The notes below the pieces were generated by a model. It worked only from the letters and a program-made list of their open reading frames with translations, did no database searches and was not told where the DNA came from. From NCBI RefSeq assembly GCF_001412535.1, contig NZ_CP011774.1, positions 57,501 to 121,500 of the forward strand: a stretch of 64,000 nt of DNA, in the 5' to 3' direction. A program made the position numbers and the translations under genes. The first letter of the stretch is position 1. Each line of letters opens with the position of its first letter. This document shows positions 33,798-41,944 of this stretch, piece by piece. This stretch comes from Limnohabitans sp. 63ED37-2 (GTDB taxonomy: Bacteria > Pseudomonadota > Gammaproteobacteria > Burkholderiales > Burkholderiaceae_C).

Positions 33798-35317
33798 GCC
33801 TTACCCAAGGCCCCCACAGTCTGCAGGCGCTGCAAGCGCGTTATGGCGAGCGGCACCGCTGGTTGCTGCTGCTGTCGGTCATGCTGGGCTCCATGGCGGC
33901 TGTGATGTCGTCCACCATCTTGAACGTGGCGATTCCTGACATGAGCCAGCACTTCACCTTGGGCCAAAGCCGTGTCCAGTGGGTGACCTCGGGCTTCATG
34001 GTGGCGATGACCGTGTCCATGCTGACCACGCCCTGGCTGCTGTCGCGCTACGGTTACCGCCGGGTGTACGAGGTGTGCATGTGGTTGCTGCTGGGTGGCG
34101 GTGTGGTGGGTGGTTTGGCCAACGACTTTCCGCTGGTCATGGCCGCACGCGTGGCCGAGGGCTTGGCGGCGGGTGTGGTGCAACCCATCCCGGCCATCAT
34201 CATCTTGCGGGCCTTTGCCTCGCACGAACAGGGCCGCGCCAGTGGGCTGTTTGGCATGGGCGTGGTGCTGGCCCCGGCCATCGGTCCCAGCATTGGCGGG
34301 GTGCTGGTCGATGTGTTCGGCTGGCGCTCGATCTTTTTCATGGTGGTGCCGCTGGCCATGGTGGCGCTGTGGCTGTCACGCCGCTATGTGCCCACGTCGG
34401 CCCCGGGCGGCGTGCAGGCCGATGCGGGCAGTCCCGGCCTGGACTGGGTCGGGCTGGCGCTGGCCAGCGCTTCCACCTTGATGCTGCTCAATGGCTTGGT
34501 GCAGCTGCGCGGTGACGACCAAACGGTGGCCGTGGTCCTGCTGGTGCTGGCGGGTTTGGGCATGGCGGTGTTTGTGGCCTGGCAGCGGCATTTGTTGAAG
34601 TCGGGCGGGCGCATGCGACGCGCTTCCTCGAGACGAAAAGGCCAAGTCCACCAAGTCCGGCGTGGCCCGCTCATGAACCTGCAGGTGTTTGGCCACCGCC
34701 ATTTCGCCATGGGGGCGCTGGTGTCGTTCACCTACGGCATTGCGCTGTTTGGCTCTACGTATTTGCTGCCGGTCTACATGCAGATGGGCCTGGGTCTGTC
34801 GCCGTCCTACATTGGCGCCGCTTTGCTGCCTGCGGGCATTTTGCTGGCCGTGACCATCGCAGCCGTGGGGCGTTTGTCGCACCGCATGCCGCCCGCCCAT
34901 TGGGTGAGTTGGGGCCTGGCAATGCTTGCGCTTTCGTTCGCGCTCATGCCGCTGGTCCACCCGGCGGTGGGCTTGGCTTTGCTGTGGATTTTGGTGATCC
35001 TTGGGCGCATTGGCCTGGGCTTCATCTTGCCTTCGCTCAACCTGGGCGCGATGCGGGGCTTGCCCAAAGACCTGATCCCGCAGGCGTCGAGCGTGATTGG
35101 CTTTGTGCGCATGCTCGGCGGCGCAGCGGGCGTGAGCATTTGCGCCATCGTGCTCGAGTGGCGTTTGGCGGTGTATGCCCTCGCCTCCAGCCACTCGGGC
35201 ATTGCCGATTTGCGTGCCTTCAACGAAACCTTTGTGTTTCTGGCCACTACGACCGCGCTGGCCTTGTTGGCTGCCTGGAAAATGGGTGATTCGCAAGCGC
35301 CTTCCAAGAAAGACTGA
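33794..35317 (+). CDS. MFS transporter, DHA2-type multidrug exporter family
   Basis: 507 residues, long enough for 14 membrane helices. The first helix LLLLSVMLGSMAAVMSSTILNVAIPDM and motif WVTSGFMVAMTVSMLTTPWL match the DHA2 drug:H+ antiporters of the EmrB kind. A basic loop with GGRMRRASSRRKGQ lies near residue 275. The start at 33794 overlaps the CWC gene. No EmrA-like periplasmic adaptor is encoded nearby, so export to the periplasm is likely. Substrate unknown. Confidence 0.88.
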   Translation: MSLTQGPHSLQALQARYGERHRWLLLLSVMLGSMAAVMSSTILNVAIPDMSQHFTLGQSRVQWVTSGFMVAMTVSMLTTPWLLSRYGYRRVYEVCMWLLLGGGVVGGLANDFPLVMAARVAEGLAAGVVQPIPAIIILRAFASHEQGRASGLFGMGVVLAPAIGPSIGGVLVDVFGWRSIFFMVVPLAMVALWLSRRYVPTSAPGGVQADAGSPGLDWVGLALASASTLMLLNGLVQLRGDDQTVAVVLLVLAGLGMAVFVAWQRHLLKSGGRMRRASSRRKGQVHQVRRGPLMNLQVFGHRHFAMGALVSFTYGIALFGSTYLLPVYMQMGLGLSPSYIGAALLPAGILLAVTIAAVGRLSHRMPPAHWVSWGLAMLALSFALMPLVHPAVGLALLWILVILGRIGLGFILPSLNLGAMRGLPKDLIPQASSVIGFVRMLGGAAGVSICAIVLEWRLAVYALASSHSGIADLRAFNETFVFLATTTALALLAAWKMGDSQAPSKKD

Positions 35318-35320
35318 ACC

Positions 35321-36085
35321 ATGTGCCAACTGCTCGGCATGAACTGCAACACCCCCACCGATGTGACCTTCAGCTTCAGCGGCTTTGCGCAGCGCGGCGG
35401 TATCACCGACCACCACGGCGACGGCTGGGGCATCGCCTTTTTTGAAGGGCAGGGCGTGCGCCACTTTGTGGACCACCAAAGCGCCAGCACCTCGCCCATT
35501 GCCGACCTGATCCGGCGTTACCCGATCCAAAGCCAAAACGTGATTGCCCACATCCGCAAGGCCACGCAGGGCGAGGTGAGCCTGGAGAACTGCCATCCCT
35601 TTGTGCGCGAACTTTGGGGCCGCTACTGGGTGTTTGCACACAACGGCAATTTGGTGGACTACGCGCCGCGCCTGCACGGCAGCTTCAAGCCCGTGGGCCA
35701 GACCGACAGCGAGCGGGCGTTTTGTTGGCTCATGCAAGAGCTGGCCAAGTCCCACGCCAGTGTGCCCAGCGTGCAAGAGCTGTCTTTGACCCTGCGCGAG
35801 CTGGTGCCGCAGATCGCCCGCTTTGGCACTTTCAACTTCTTGCTGTCCAACGGACAGGCCTTGTGGGCGCACGCCAGTACGAACTTGCACTATGTGCTGC
35901 GCAAGCACCCCTTCAACCGTGCGACTTTGAGTGACGAGGACTTGAGCGTGAATTTTGCCGAGCACACCCGCGAGACCGACCGGGTGGCGGTGGTGGTGAC
36001 CGCGCCCTTGACCACCGACGAGGCATGGGTGGCGTTTGAGCCGGGGCGGCTCTACACCTTTGAGGGCGGGGATTTGACCCCGTAG
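35321..36085 (+). CDS. Class II glutamine amidotransferase (YafJ-like)
   Basis: 254 residues. The N-terminal nucleophile is Cys2 (MCQLLGMNC), and DHHGDGWGIAFFEG, HIRKATQGEVSLENCHPF and FAHNGNL are Ntn-hydrolase glutaminase motifs. E. coli YafJ is the close relative; the physiological ammonia acceptor is not known, as there is no fused synthetase domain. It follows the exporter by three bases, which suggests cotranscription by proximity. Confidence 0.9.
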   Translation: MCQLLGMNCNTPTDVTFSFSGFAQRGGITDHHGDGWGIAFFEGQGVRHFVDHQSASTSPIADLIRRYPIQSQNVIAHIRKATQGEVSLENCHPFVRELWGRYWVFAHNGNLVDYAPRLHGSFKPVGQTDSERAFCWLMQELAKSHASVPSVQELSLTLRELVPQIARFGTFNFLLSNGQALWAHASTNLHYVLRKHPFNRATLSDEDLSVNFAEHTRETDRVAVVVTAPLTTDEAWVAFEPGRLYTFEGGDLTP

Positions 36086-36112
36086 CGAGGATTAAAGCTG
36101 AGGGTTGATGCT

Positions 36113-37054
36113 TTAAAGCGACGATTCCACCGCATCCCAAAACAGCGCCGCCACATCACAGCCCATTTGGTCGGTGATTTCCTGAAAGCAGGTGGGGCTG
36201 GTCACGTTGATCTCGGTGAGGCTCTCGCCAATGATGTCCAGACCCACCAGCATCAGGCCGCGTGCGAAAAGGATCGGGCCCAAGGCTTCGGCGATTTCGC
36301 GGTCACGCGCCGAAATCGGTTGGGCCACGCCCTTGCCGCCTGCGGCCAAGTTGCCGCGCACTTCGCCGCCTTGCGGAATACGCGCCAGACAAAAGGGCAC
36401 GGGCTTGCCGCCGATCAAGAGCACGCGCTTGTCGCCTTGTGCAATGCCGGGCAGAAACTTTTGCACCATCACGGTTTGCGCGCCGCCGCGGTTCAGGGTT
36501 TCGATGATCACGCCCAGGTTCAGGCCGTCGGCACCCACCTTGAAGATGCCTGTGCCGCCCATGCCGTCCAGGGGCTTCAAGATGATGGTGCCGTGCTCGG
36601 CGTGGAAGGCGCGGATGTCGGCTTCGCTGCGCGTGACCAAGGTCGGCGCGATGAACTGCGGAAACTCCAGAATGGCCAGCTTTTCGGGGTGGTTGCGCAG
36701 CGCGGCCGGGCTGTTGAAGACCTTGGTGCCTTCGCGCTCGGCTTGGCTCAGCAGGTGGGTGGCGTAAAAATACTCGCTGTCAAAAGGCGGGTCGGTGCGC
36801 ATGATGACCGCGTCAAAATCTTTGAGGTTGGCGCGGCTCGAAGAGGTTTCGGTGAACCAGGTGTCGGGCTGCCCTGTGAGTGTGATGTGTCGAACTTGGG
36901 CCGATACGGCCTCGCCTCGTTGCCAGCGCACATCGGTCATCTGGCAGGCCACCACTTGGTGTCCACGTTTTTGCGCTTCGCGCATCATGGCGAAGGTGGT
37001 GTCTTTGTAAATCTTGAAGGATTCGAGCGGGTCGGCAACAAACAGTATTTTCAT
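36113..37054 (-). CDS. gshB: Glutathione synthetase
   Basis: 313 residues. The prokaryotic GSH synthase N-terminal domain (MKILFVADPLESFKIYKDTTF) is followed by an ATP-grasp domain with ILKPLDGMGGTGIF and LVGLDIIGESLTEINVTSP. It joins gamma-glutamylcysteine and glycine. Length equals the family norm. The neighbour on the same strand is a lipid kinase upstream; gshA is not in the window. Confidence 0.97.
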   Translation of the reverse strand: MKILFVADPLESFKIYKDTTFAMMREAQKRGHQVVACQMTDVRWQRGEAVSAQVRHITLTGQPDTWFTETSSSRANLKDFDAVIMRTDPPFDSEYFYATHLLSQAEREGTKVFNSPAALRNHPEKLAILEFPQFIAPTLVTRSEADIRAFHAEHGTIILKPLDGMGGTGIFKVGADGLNLGVIIETLNRGGAQTVMVQKFLPGIAQGDKRVLLIGGKPVPFCLARIPQGGEVRGNLAAGGKGVAQPISARDREIAEALGPILFARGLMLVGLDIIGESLTEINVTSPTCFQEITDQMGCDVAALFWDAVESSL

Positions 37055-37138
37055 GAGCAGTCAGATTTCTAAGTCAATGCGCGAACTGTGACACAGAACG
37101 CCAAAACGGGTGTGAACCACGATGGAAGGCGGCTGGGA

Positions 37139-38038
37139 TCACCGCCGCACCACCAGCAAGCTGGCCGCCTGGCAGTGGATGCGCACATGCTGGGCTTCAC
37201 CCAAGTATTCTCCATCGGCGGCCAGAGGAACGCCCTGTGTGCAGGCGATGTCCAGTTGGCGATACGGCCAACAGCCGATGCGCGGGTGACCGAGGTGTTG
37301 GCCGATCAACAGACGGGGCAGCATGAGCAGGGCCCCCGATCGCCCAAACGTACCGGCCAACAAGGCATTGAGCTGGCCATCGGCCAACTGCGCGTGCGGC
37401 ACAGCGGGCATGCCCGAACCGAAGGTCGGGGTGTTCAGGCTGGAGGCAAAGAGGCAAGCACCTTGGTGTTTGAAGTGTCCATCGCTGTGCAGCGTCAGGT
37501 CCCAGTGGCGCAGGTGGATCAGCTCGTGCAAGGTGGCCCACAGGTAGCGGGGCAAGCCACGCAGCCAGCTCGGCCCATTCAGCGCACGCAGCCCAACGGC
37601 CGAATCAAAACCGGCCGTCAGGCTCGACAGAAAAGGGCTCTCGTGCGTTTGGCCTTGCAGATCGCGCCAGCGGGCCAGGCCGGTGTCGATGGCTTGTGCA
37701 GGGCCTTGCAGTGCCAGTGTCAGGGCTTGTGTCCAAGGCAGGCCATCCACACCCCAAGCGCGGGCGCTGTCGTTGCCACTGCCCATGGGCACCAGGCCCA
37801 CGGTGAGTCGCCGCGCCAGCAGCATGGGCAGCCAGCGGTTGAGTGTGCCGTCACCGCCCACCACCACCACTCGGCTGCCTTCGGGCAGCGACTGCAGCAG
37901 GGCCACACTGTCGCTCAAGGCTTCGGGGGCTGCCAGTTGTGCATCTGGCGCATGCGCTGCCAGCCACGCCCGCAGGGCCGGAATGCGCCGCGCAGCGCGG
38001 CCGCCTTGTGCATGGGGGTTGAGCAGAACCAAGGCCAT
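37139..38038 (-). CDS. Diacylglycerol/lipid kinase-family protein (YegS-like)
   Basis: 299 residues. The DAGK catalytic domain shows LNPHAQGG (6-13), GGDGTLNRW (61-69) and PMGSGNDSAR (84-93), the ATP-binding signature. Members phosphorylate diacylglycerol, phosphatidylglycerol or sphingoid bases. It is 12 bases after the start-side end of amn's stop on the same strand, so amn and this gene form a unit. Lipid substrate not determinable. Confidence 0.88.
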   Translation of the reverse strand: MALVLLNPHAQGGRAARRIPALRAWLAAHAPDAQLAAPEALSDSVALLQSLPEGSRVVVVGGDGTLNRWLPMLLARRLTVGLVPMGSGNDSARAWGVDGLPWTQALTLALQGPAQAIDTGLARWRDLQGQTHESPFLSSLTAGFDSAVGLRALNGPSWLRGLPRYLWATLHELIHLRHWDLTLHSDGHFKHQGACLFASSLNTPTFGSGMPAVPHAQLADGQLNALLAGTFGRSGALLMLPRLLIGQHLGHPRIGCWPYRQLDIACTQGVPLAADGEYLGEAQHVRIHCQAASLLVVRR

Positions 38039-38050
38039 GGCGGGGCGTGC

Positions 38051-39547
38051 TTACTGGAAAGCCACTTCGGCAAAGCTGCGCAGTTTGCGGCTGTGCAGTT
38101 GCTCGGGGCCAGCGTCGCGCAGCAGCGTGACGGCGCGGATGCCGATTTGCAGGTGCTGGTTCACCCGCTCGCGGTAAAAGTGGTTGGCCATGCCCGGCAG
38201 CTTGATCTCGCCGTGCAGCGGCTTGTCGCTCACACACAGCAGCGTGCCATAGGGCACCCGAAAGCGAAATCCGTTGGCCGCAATGGTGGCGCTTTCCATG
38301 TCCAGGGCCACGGCGCGGCTTTGGCTGAAGCGCCGCTGCGGTTTGTTGTCTGGCAGCAGCTCCCAATTGCGGTTGTCTGTGCTGGCCACGGTACCGGTGC
38401 GCATCAGGCGTTTGAGGTCCGCGCCATGACAGCCCGTGACCTCGGACACCGCACGCTCCAGCGCCACTTGAATCTCGGCCAGCGCCGGGATCGGCACCCA
38501 CAGGGGAAGTTCTTCGTCCAGCACATGGTCTTCGCGCACATAGGCGTGGGCCAGCACATAGTCGCCCAGCAGCTGTGTGGTGCGCAGGCCCGCGCAGTGG
38601 CCCAGCATCAGCCAGGCATGTGGGCGCAGCACGGCGATGTGGTCGGTGATGGTCTTGGCGTTGGCCGGGCCCACGCCAATGTTGACCATGGTGATACCGC
38701 TGTGGCCTTTGCGCACCAGGTGGTAGCCGGGCATTTGCGGCAGCCGTGGTGGTGTTTGACCCAGCGCATCCACGTCCTCAGCTGCCAGGCCCACACGGCG
38801 GGTGACCATGTTGCCGGGCTCGACAAAGGCGACGTATTCGCTGTCCGGGTTTTGCATCTCGGCACGGCCCAGCGCGATGAACTCGTCAATGTAGAACTGG
38901 TAATTGGTGAACAGCACGTAGTTTTGAAACCAGCGGGGTGAGGTGCCGGTGTAGTGGCGCAGGCGCTGCAGCGAATAGTCGATGCGTGGCGCGGTGAAAA
39001 GCGACAGTGGCCGCGCCTCGGAGGCTGCAGGCTCGTGCGTGCCGTTGGCGATGCCGTCGTCCATGGCGGCCAAGTCGGGCAGGTCAAACACCTCACGCAT
39101 CAGGGCCTGGCGCTCGGGGCTCAGGCTGCCTTCCATGTGCTCGTCGTCGGCCAATGAAAAGTGGATCGGAATCGGCTGGTTGCTGGTGCCCACCTGCAGG
39201 CTCACGCCGTGGTTTTTGAGCAGCAGCGTCAGTTGCTGGCGGATGTAAAAGGCAAACAGGTCGGGCCGGGTCAATGTGGTTTCAAAGCGGCCGGGCTCGG
39301 CCACAAAGCCGTAGCTCAGGCGGCTGTCCAGCCCCGCGCTTTGGCGGTTGGCGCTGCTGACCTGCACCCGAACAAAGGGGTAAAACGCCCGCACCCGGGT
39401 GTCTGTCATGTCGGCGCCCGCCACAAACTCATGCATGGCTTGGCGCAGGTGGTTCACACTGTGCTGGTAGATGTGCTGAATTTGCGCCAAGGCGCTGTCG
39501 GCATCGTGGTGCTCGGAAGGGGCGATGAAGGGCGGCAGGTGCTGCAT
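38051..39547 (-). CDS. amn: AMP nucleosidase
   Basis: 498 residues, compared with 484 in E. coli. The N-terminal AMN-specific domain contains YEFVAGAD-like and FYPFVRVQVSS stretches, and the C-terminal phosphorylase fold contains ITMVNIGVGPANAKTITDH and AVALDMESATIAANGFRFRVPYG with the catalytic acidic residues. It splits AMP to adenine and ribose 5-phosphate, regulating the adenylate pool. ATG 39547 (MQHLPPF) was selected; the 37 residues upstream in frame are not protein-like. Confidence 0.95.
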   Translation of the reverse strand: MQHLPPFIAPSEHHDADSALAQIQHIYQHSVNHLRQAMHEFVAGADMTDTRVRAFYPFVRVQVSSANRQSAGLDSRLSYGFVAEPGRFETTLTRPDLFAFYIRQQLTLLLKNHGVSLQVGTSNQPIPIHFSLADDEHMEGSLSPERQALMREVFDLPDLAAMDDGIANGTHEPAASEARPLSLFTAPRIDYSLQRLRHYTGTSPRWFQNYVLFTNYQFYIDEFIALGRAEMQNPDSEYVAFVEPGNMVTRRVGLAAEDVDALGQTPPRLPQMPGYHLVRKGHSGITMVNIGVGPANAKTITDHIAVLRPHAWLMLGHCAGLRTTQLLGDYVLAHAYVREDHVLDEELPLWVPIPALAEIQVALERAVSEVTGCHGADLKRLMRTGTVASTDNRNWELLPDNKPQRRFSQSRAVALDMESATIAANGFRFRVPYGTLLCVSDKPLHGEIKLPGMANHFYRERVNQHLQIGIRAVTLLRDAGPEQLHSRKLRSFAEVAFQ

Positions 39548-39661
39548 GGGATTCCTGGACGGTGTGTCTGGCCATTTTGCTGCAATCGCGTGGCTTGGGT
39601 GTGACAGGGCTGCACGCTTGTTGCGTTGGTGACCTCCCTCACCTTTTGCGACGGGCATGCT

Positions 39662-39695
39662 GTGGCCCAGACCCAGTCCGCAGGGGCTGGGCCAC
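39662..39695 (+). other. Leader hairpin directly upstream of the BKACE gene
   Basis: GTGGCCCAG (39662-39670) and CTGGGCCAC (39687-39695) form a perfect 9-bp stem with a 16-nt loop, then TATTTTCT and the GGAGAC ribosome site. It stands in the divergent gap to amn. It could be an attenuator or a 5' mRNA stabiliser of the plus-strand gene, or an operator. Which cannot be told from sequence. Confidence 0.5.
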
Positions 39696-39714
39696 TATTT
39701 TCTGGAGACGGTTC

Positions 39715-40647
39715 ATGAGCAAAGCCCGCAAAGTCATCATCACCTGCGCCCCCACGGGGGCCATCCACACGCCCAGCATGTCGCCGCATTTGCCGGTGAC
39801 CACCGACGAAATTGCTGACGCGGCGATTGCCGCCGCCGAGGCGGGTGCGGCCATCTTGCACCTGCATGCCCGCGACCCGGCCGACGGCCGCCCCACACAA
39901 GACCCGGCATTTTTTGTGCCGTTTTTGCAAAAGATCAAAGCCAAGACCAACGCCGTCATCAACTTGACCACAGGCGGCAGCCCGCACATGACGGTGCATG
40001 AGCGCATGCAACCGGCCCTGACCTTCAAGCCCGAGGTGGCGTCGCTGAACATGGGGTCGATGAATTTCGGCCTGTTTCCCATGCTGGACCGCTTCAAGAA
40101 TTTTGAGCACGAGTGGGAGCGCGAGCACCTGGAGAAAAGCCGCGACCTGGTGTTCAAGAACACCTACAAGGACATCGAGACCATCTTGCGCCTGGGCACC
40201 GAAAACGGCACGCGATTTGAGTTCGAGTGCTACGACATCAGCCACCTGTACAACCTGGCGCACTTTCGCGATCGCGGCTTGGTCACGGGGCCTTTGTTTG
40301 TGCAGTCGGTGTTCGGCATTTTGGGTGGCATCGGCCCGCACCCCGAAGACCTGATGCACATGCGCCGCACGGCCGACCGCCTGTTTGGCAACGATTACCA
40401 GTGGTCGATTCTGGGCGCAGGCAAAGGCCAGATTGCGCTGGCCAGCATTGGCGCGGCCATGGGCTCCAATGTGCGCGTGGGGCTTGAAGACTCGCTGTGG
40501 ATTGGCCCTGGGAAATTGGCCGAATCCAGTGCTCAGCAGGTCCAGCGCATCCGCACCGTGCTCGAAGCCCTGAACCTCGAGATCGCCACACCCGATGAGG
40601 CCCGAAGCATGCTGGCACTCAAGGGCCGGGATCGGGTGAATTTTTGA
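39715..40647 (+). CDS. BKACE-family beta-keto acid cleavage enzyme (DUF849)
   Basis: 310 residues. The BKACE barrel is recognised from ITCAPTGAIHTP at the start, the zinc ligands H49 and H51 in AILHLHARDPADGRPTQDP, INLTTGGSPHM, MGSMNFGLF and the ligand-region ECYDISH. The founding member Kce cleaves 3-keto-5-aminohexanoate with acetyl-CoA; the family covers many beta-keto acids, including carnitine-derived ones. No carnitine, lysine or CoA-transferase genes adjoin, so the substrate stays open. The start has an SD (GGAGAC). Confidence 0.9.
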   Translation: MSKARKVIITCAPTGAIHTPSMSPHLPVTTDEIADAAIAAAEAGAAILHLHARDPADGRPTQDPAFFVPFLQKIKAKTNAVINLTTGGSPHMTVHERMQPALTFKPEVASLNMGSMNFGLFPMLDRFKNFEHEWEREHLEKSRDLVFKNTYKDIETILRLGTENGTRFEFECYDISHLYNLAHFRDRGLVTGPLFVQSVFGILGGIGPHPEDLMHMRRTADRLFGNDYQWSILGAGKGQIALASIGAAMGSNVRVGLEDSLWIGPGKLAESSAQQVQRIRTVLEALNLEIATPDEARSMLALKGRDRVNF

Positions 40648-40731
40648 GGTTCAGTGGGCGTTGACCCAGTTCTCAATGCGCATGCTGCGGACCTTTAAAT
40701 GGTCACATGCCATCAGACGCTCAATATGAAC

Positions 40732-41886
40732 TCAAGCTTTGCTCAGTAGCATGGGAATGTCCAAAGGCGAGACGACTTGGACATCCTTGGCCATGGCCCA
40801 CCCTTCTTGAACGGGAGCCATGACATAGGCCTTGTGGACCCCGATGTCCTCGCAGGCCTGCCAAAAGCCTTTGGATACTTTGGGGGCAGATGAAAACTTG
40901 ATTTCAAATCCAGTGGTTTCGCGGCCTGTCTCCACCACCACATCCAACTCAGCGCCCGCAGCGGTTCGGTAAAAAGACACACTGGCACCTGTTGGCAAGT
41001 GGTTGCAAATTTGCTCGATACAAAAGCCTTCCCACGATGCGCCCGTGTTGGGGTGGCCCATCAAATCATGGACGTTGCGCATGCCCAGCAGGTAGTGCAG
41101 CAAACCGCTGTCGCGCACATAAATTTTGGGTGATTTCACCAGCCGCTTGCCCAGGTTGGCATGGTAGGGCTCCAGGCGGCGCAGCATGAGCGACTGCACC
41201 AAATGGTCCAAATATCGGGTGACTGTGGGTGAGGAGACGCCCAGCGATGCCGCGATGCTGGACGCGTTGAACAGTTGGCCGTGCAGGTGCGCCACCATGC
41301 GCCAAAAGCGCCGCATCAATTCGGGTTCGACATTGATGCCCAAGGCGGGCAAATCGGTGTGCAGGAAGTGCCTGACAAAAGCATCACGCCAGAGCCAAGA
41401 TGCATCGTTTTGGGGTGTGGTGTAGCTGCCCGGAAATCCGCCGCGCACCCAAAGGGTTTGAATGTCTTCAAAGCTTTGATGTACTTCGCTCAGCAACAGG
41501 GGGGCCATGTCCACCAAGGCCAAACGACCCGCCAAGGATTGGGATTGCTGGAGCAATTTGAATGAGGCAGAACCCAGGATCAGAAACCGGCCAGGGCGCC
41601 GGTCTGCATCAATCTCCCCGCGCATGGTGCTGAACAGATCTGGGGCATTTTGAATTTCATCCAAAACCACCAATCGGTGGCGGTTGGCTTCAAAAAAAAC
41701 ATCGGCTTGATCCAGCTTGGCGCGTGCTTGGGCGTTTTCCAAGTCAAGGTAAATCGAGTCTGGAAATTCAGCAGCGATTTGTTTGGCCAGCGTGGTCTTG
41801 CCGATTTGACGGGCGCCCAAAATAGCCACAGCGGGGCTCAAGCCCAACTGGTGGCGTATTTCAAATGCAGATTTTCTTTGAAACAT
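40732..41886 (-). CDS. AAA ATPase with DUF4143 (AAA_14 family)
   Basis: 384 residues. Walker A GARQIGKTTLAKQ (24-36), Walker B HRLVVLDEIQNAPDLF (about 70-85), a helix-turn-helix-like middle (ASIAASLGVSSPTVTRYLDHL) and a C-terminal DUF4143 nuclease-like part with GAELDVVVETG and GFEIKFSS, resembling a PD-(D/E)xK core (E/D...E-x-K). These proteins are widespread and poorly understood, possibly mobile or defence related. It has lower GC than its neighbours and stands alone between BKACE (convergent) and icmF. Confidence 0.88.
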   Translation of the reverse strand: MFQRKSAFEIRHQLGLSPAVAILGARQIGKTTLAKQIAAEFPDSIYLDLENAQARAKLDQADVFFEANRHRLVVLDEIQNAPDLFSTMRGEIDADRRPGRFLILGSASFKLLQQSQSLAGRLALVDMAPLLLSEVHQSFEDIQTLWVRGGFPGSYTTPQNDASWLWRDAFVRHFLHTDLPALGINVEPELMRRFWRMVAHLHGQLFNASSIAASLGVSSPTVTRYLDHLVQSLMLRRLEPYHANLGKRLVKSPKIYVRDSGLLHYLLGMRNVHDLMGHPNTGASWEGFCIEQICNHLPTGASVSFYRTAAGAELDVVVETGRETTGFEIKFSSAPKVSKGFWQACEDIGVHKAYVMAPVQEGWAMAKDVQVVSPLDIPMLLSKA

Positions 41887-41944
41887 CCTTGCATTTTAAA
41901 CATGACATATTAAAAATACAAGGATAAAGCTGGCGGGATGGCGT

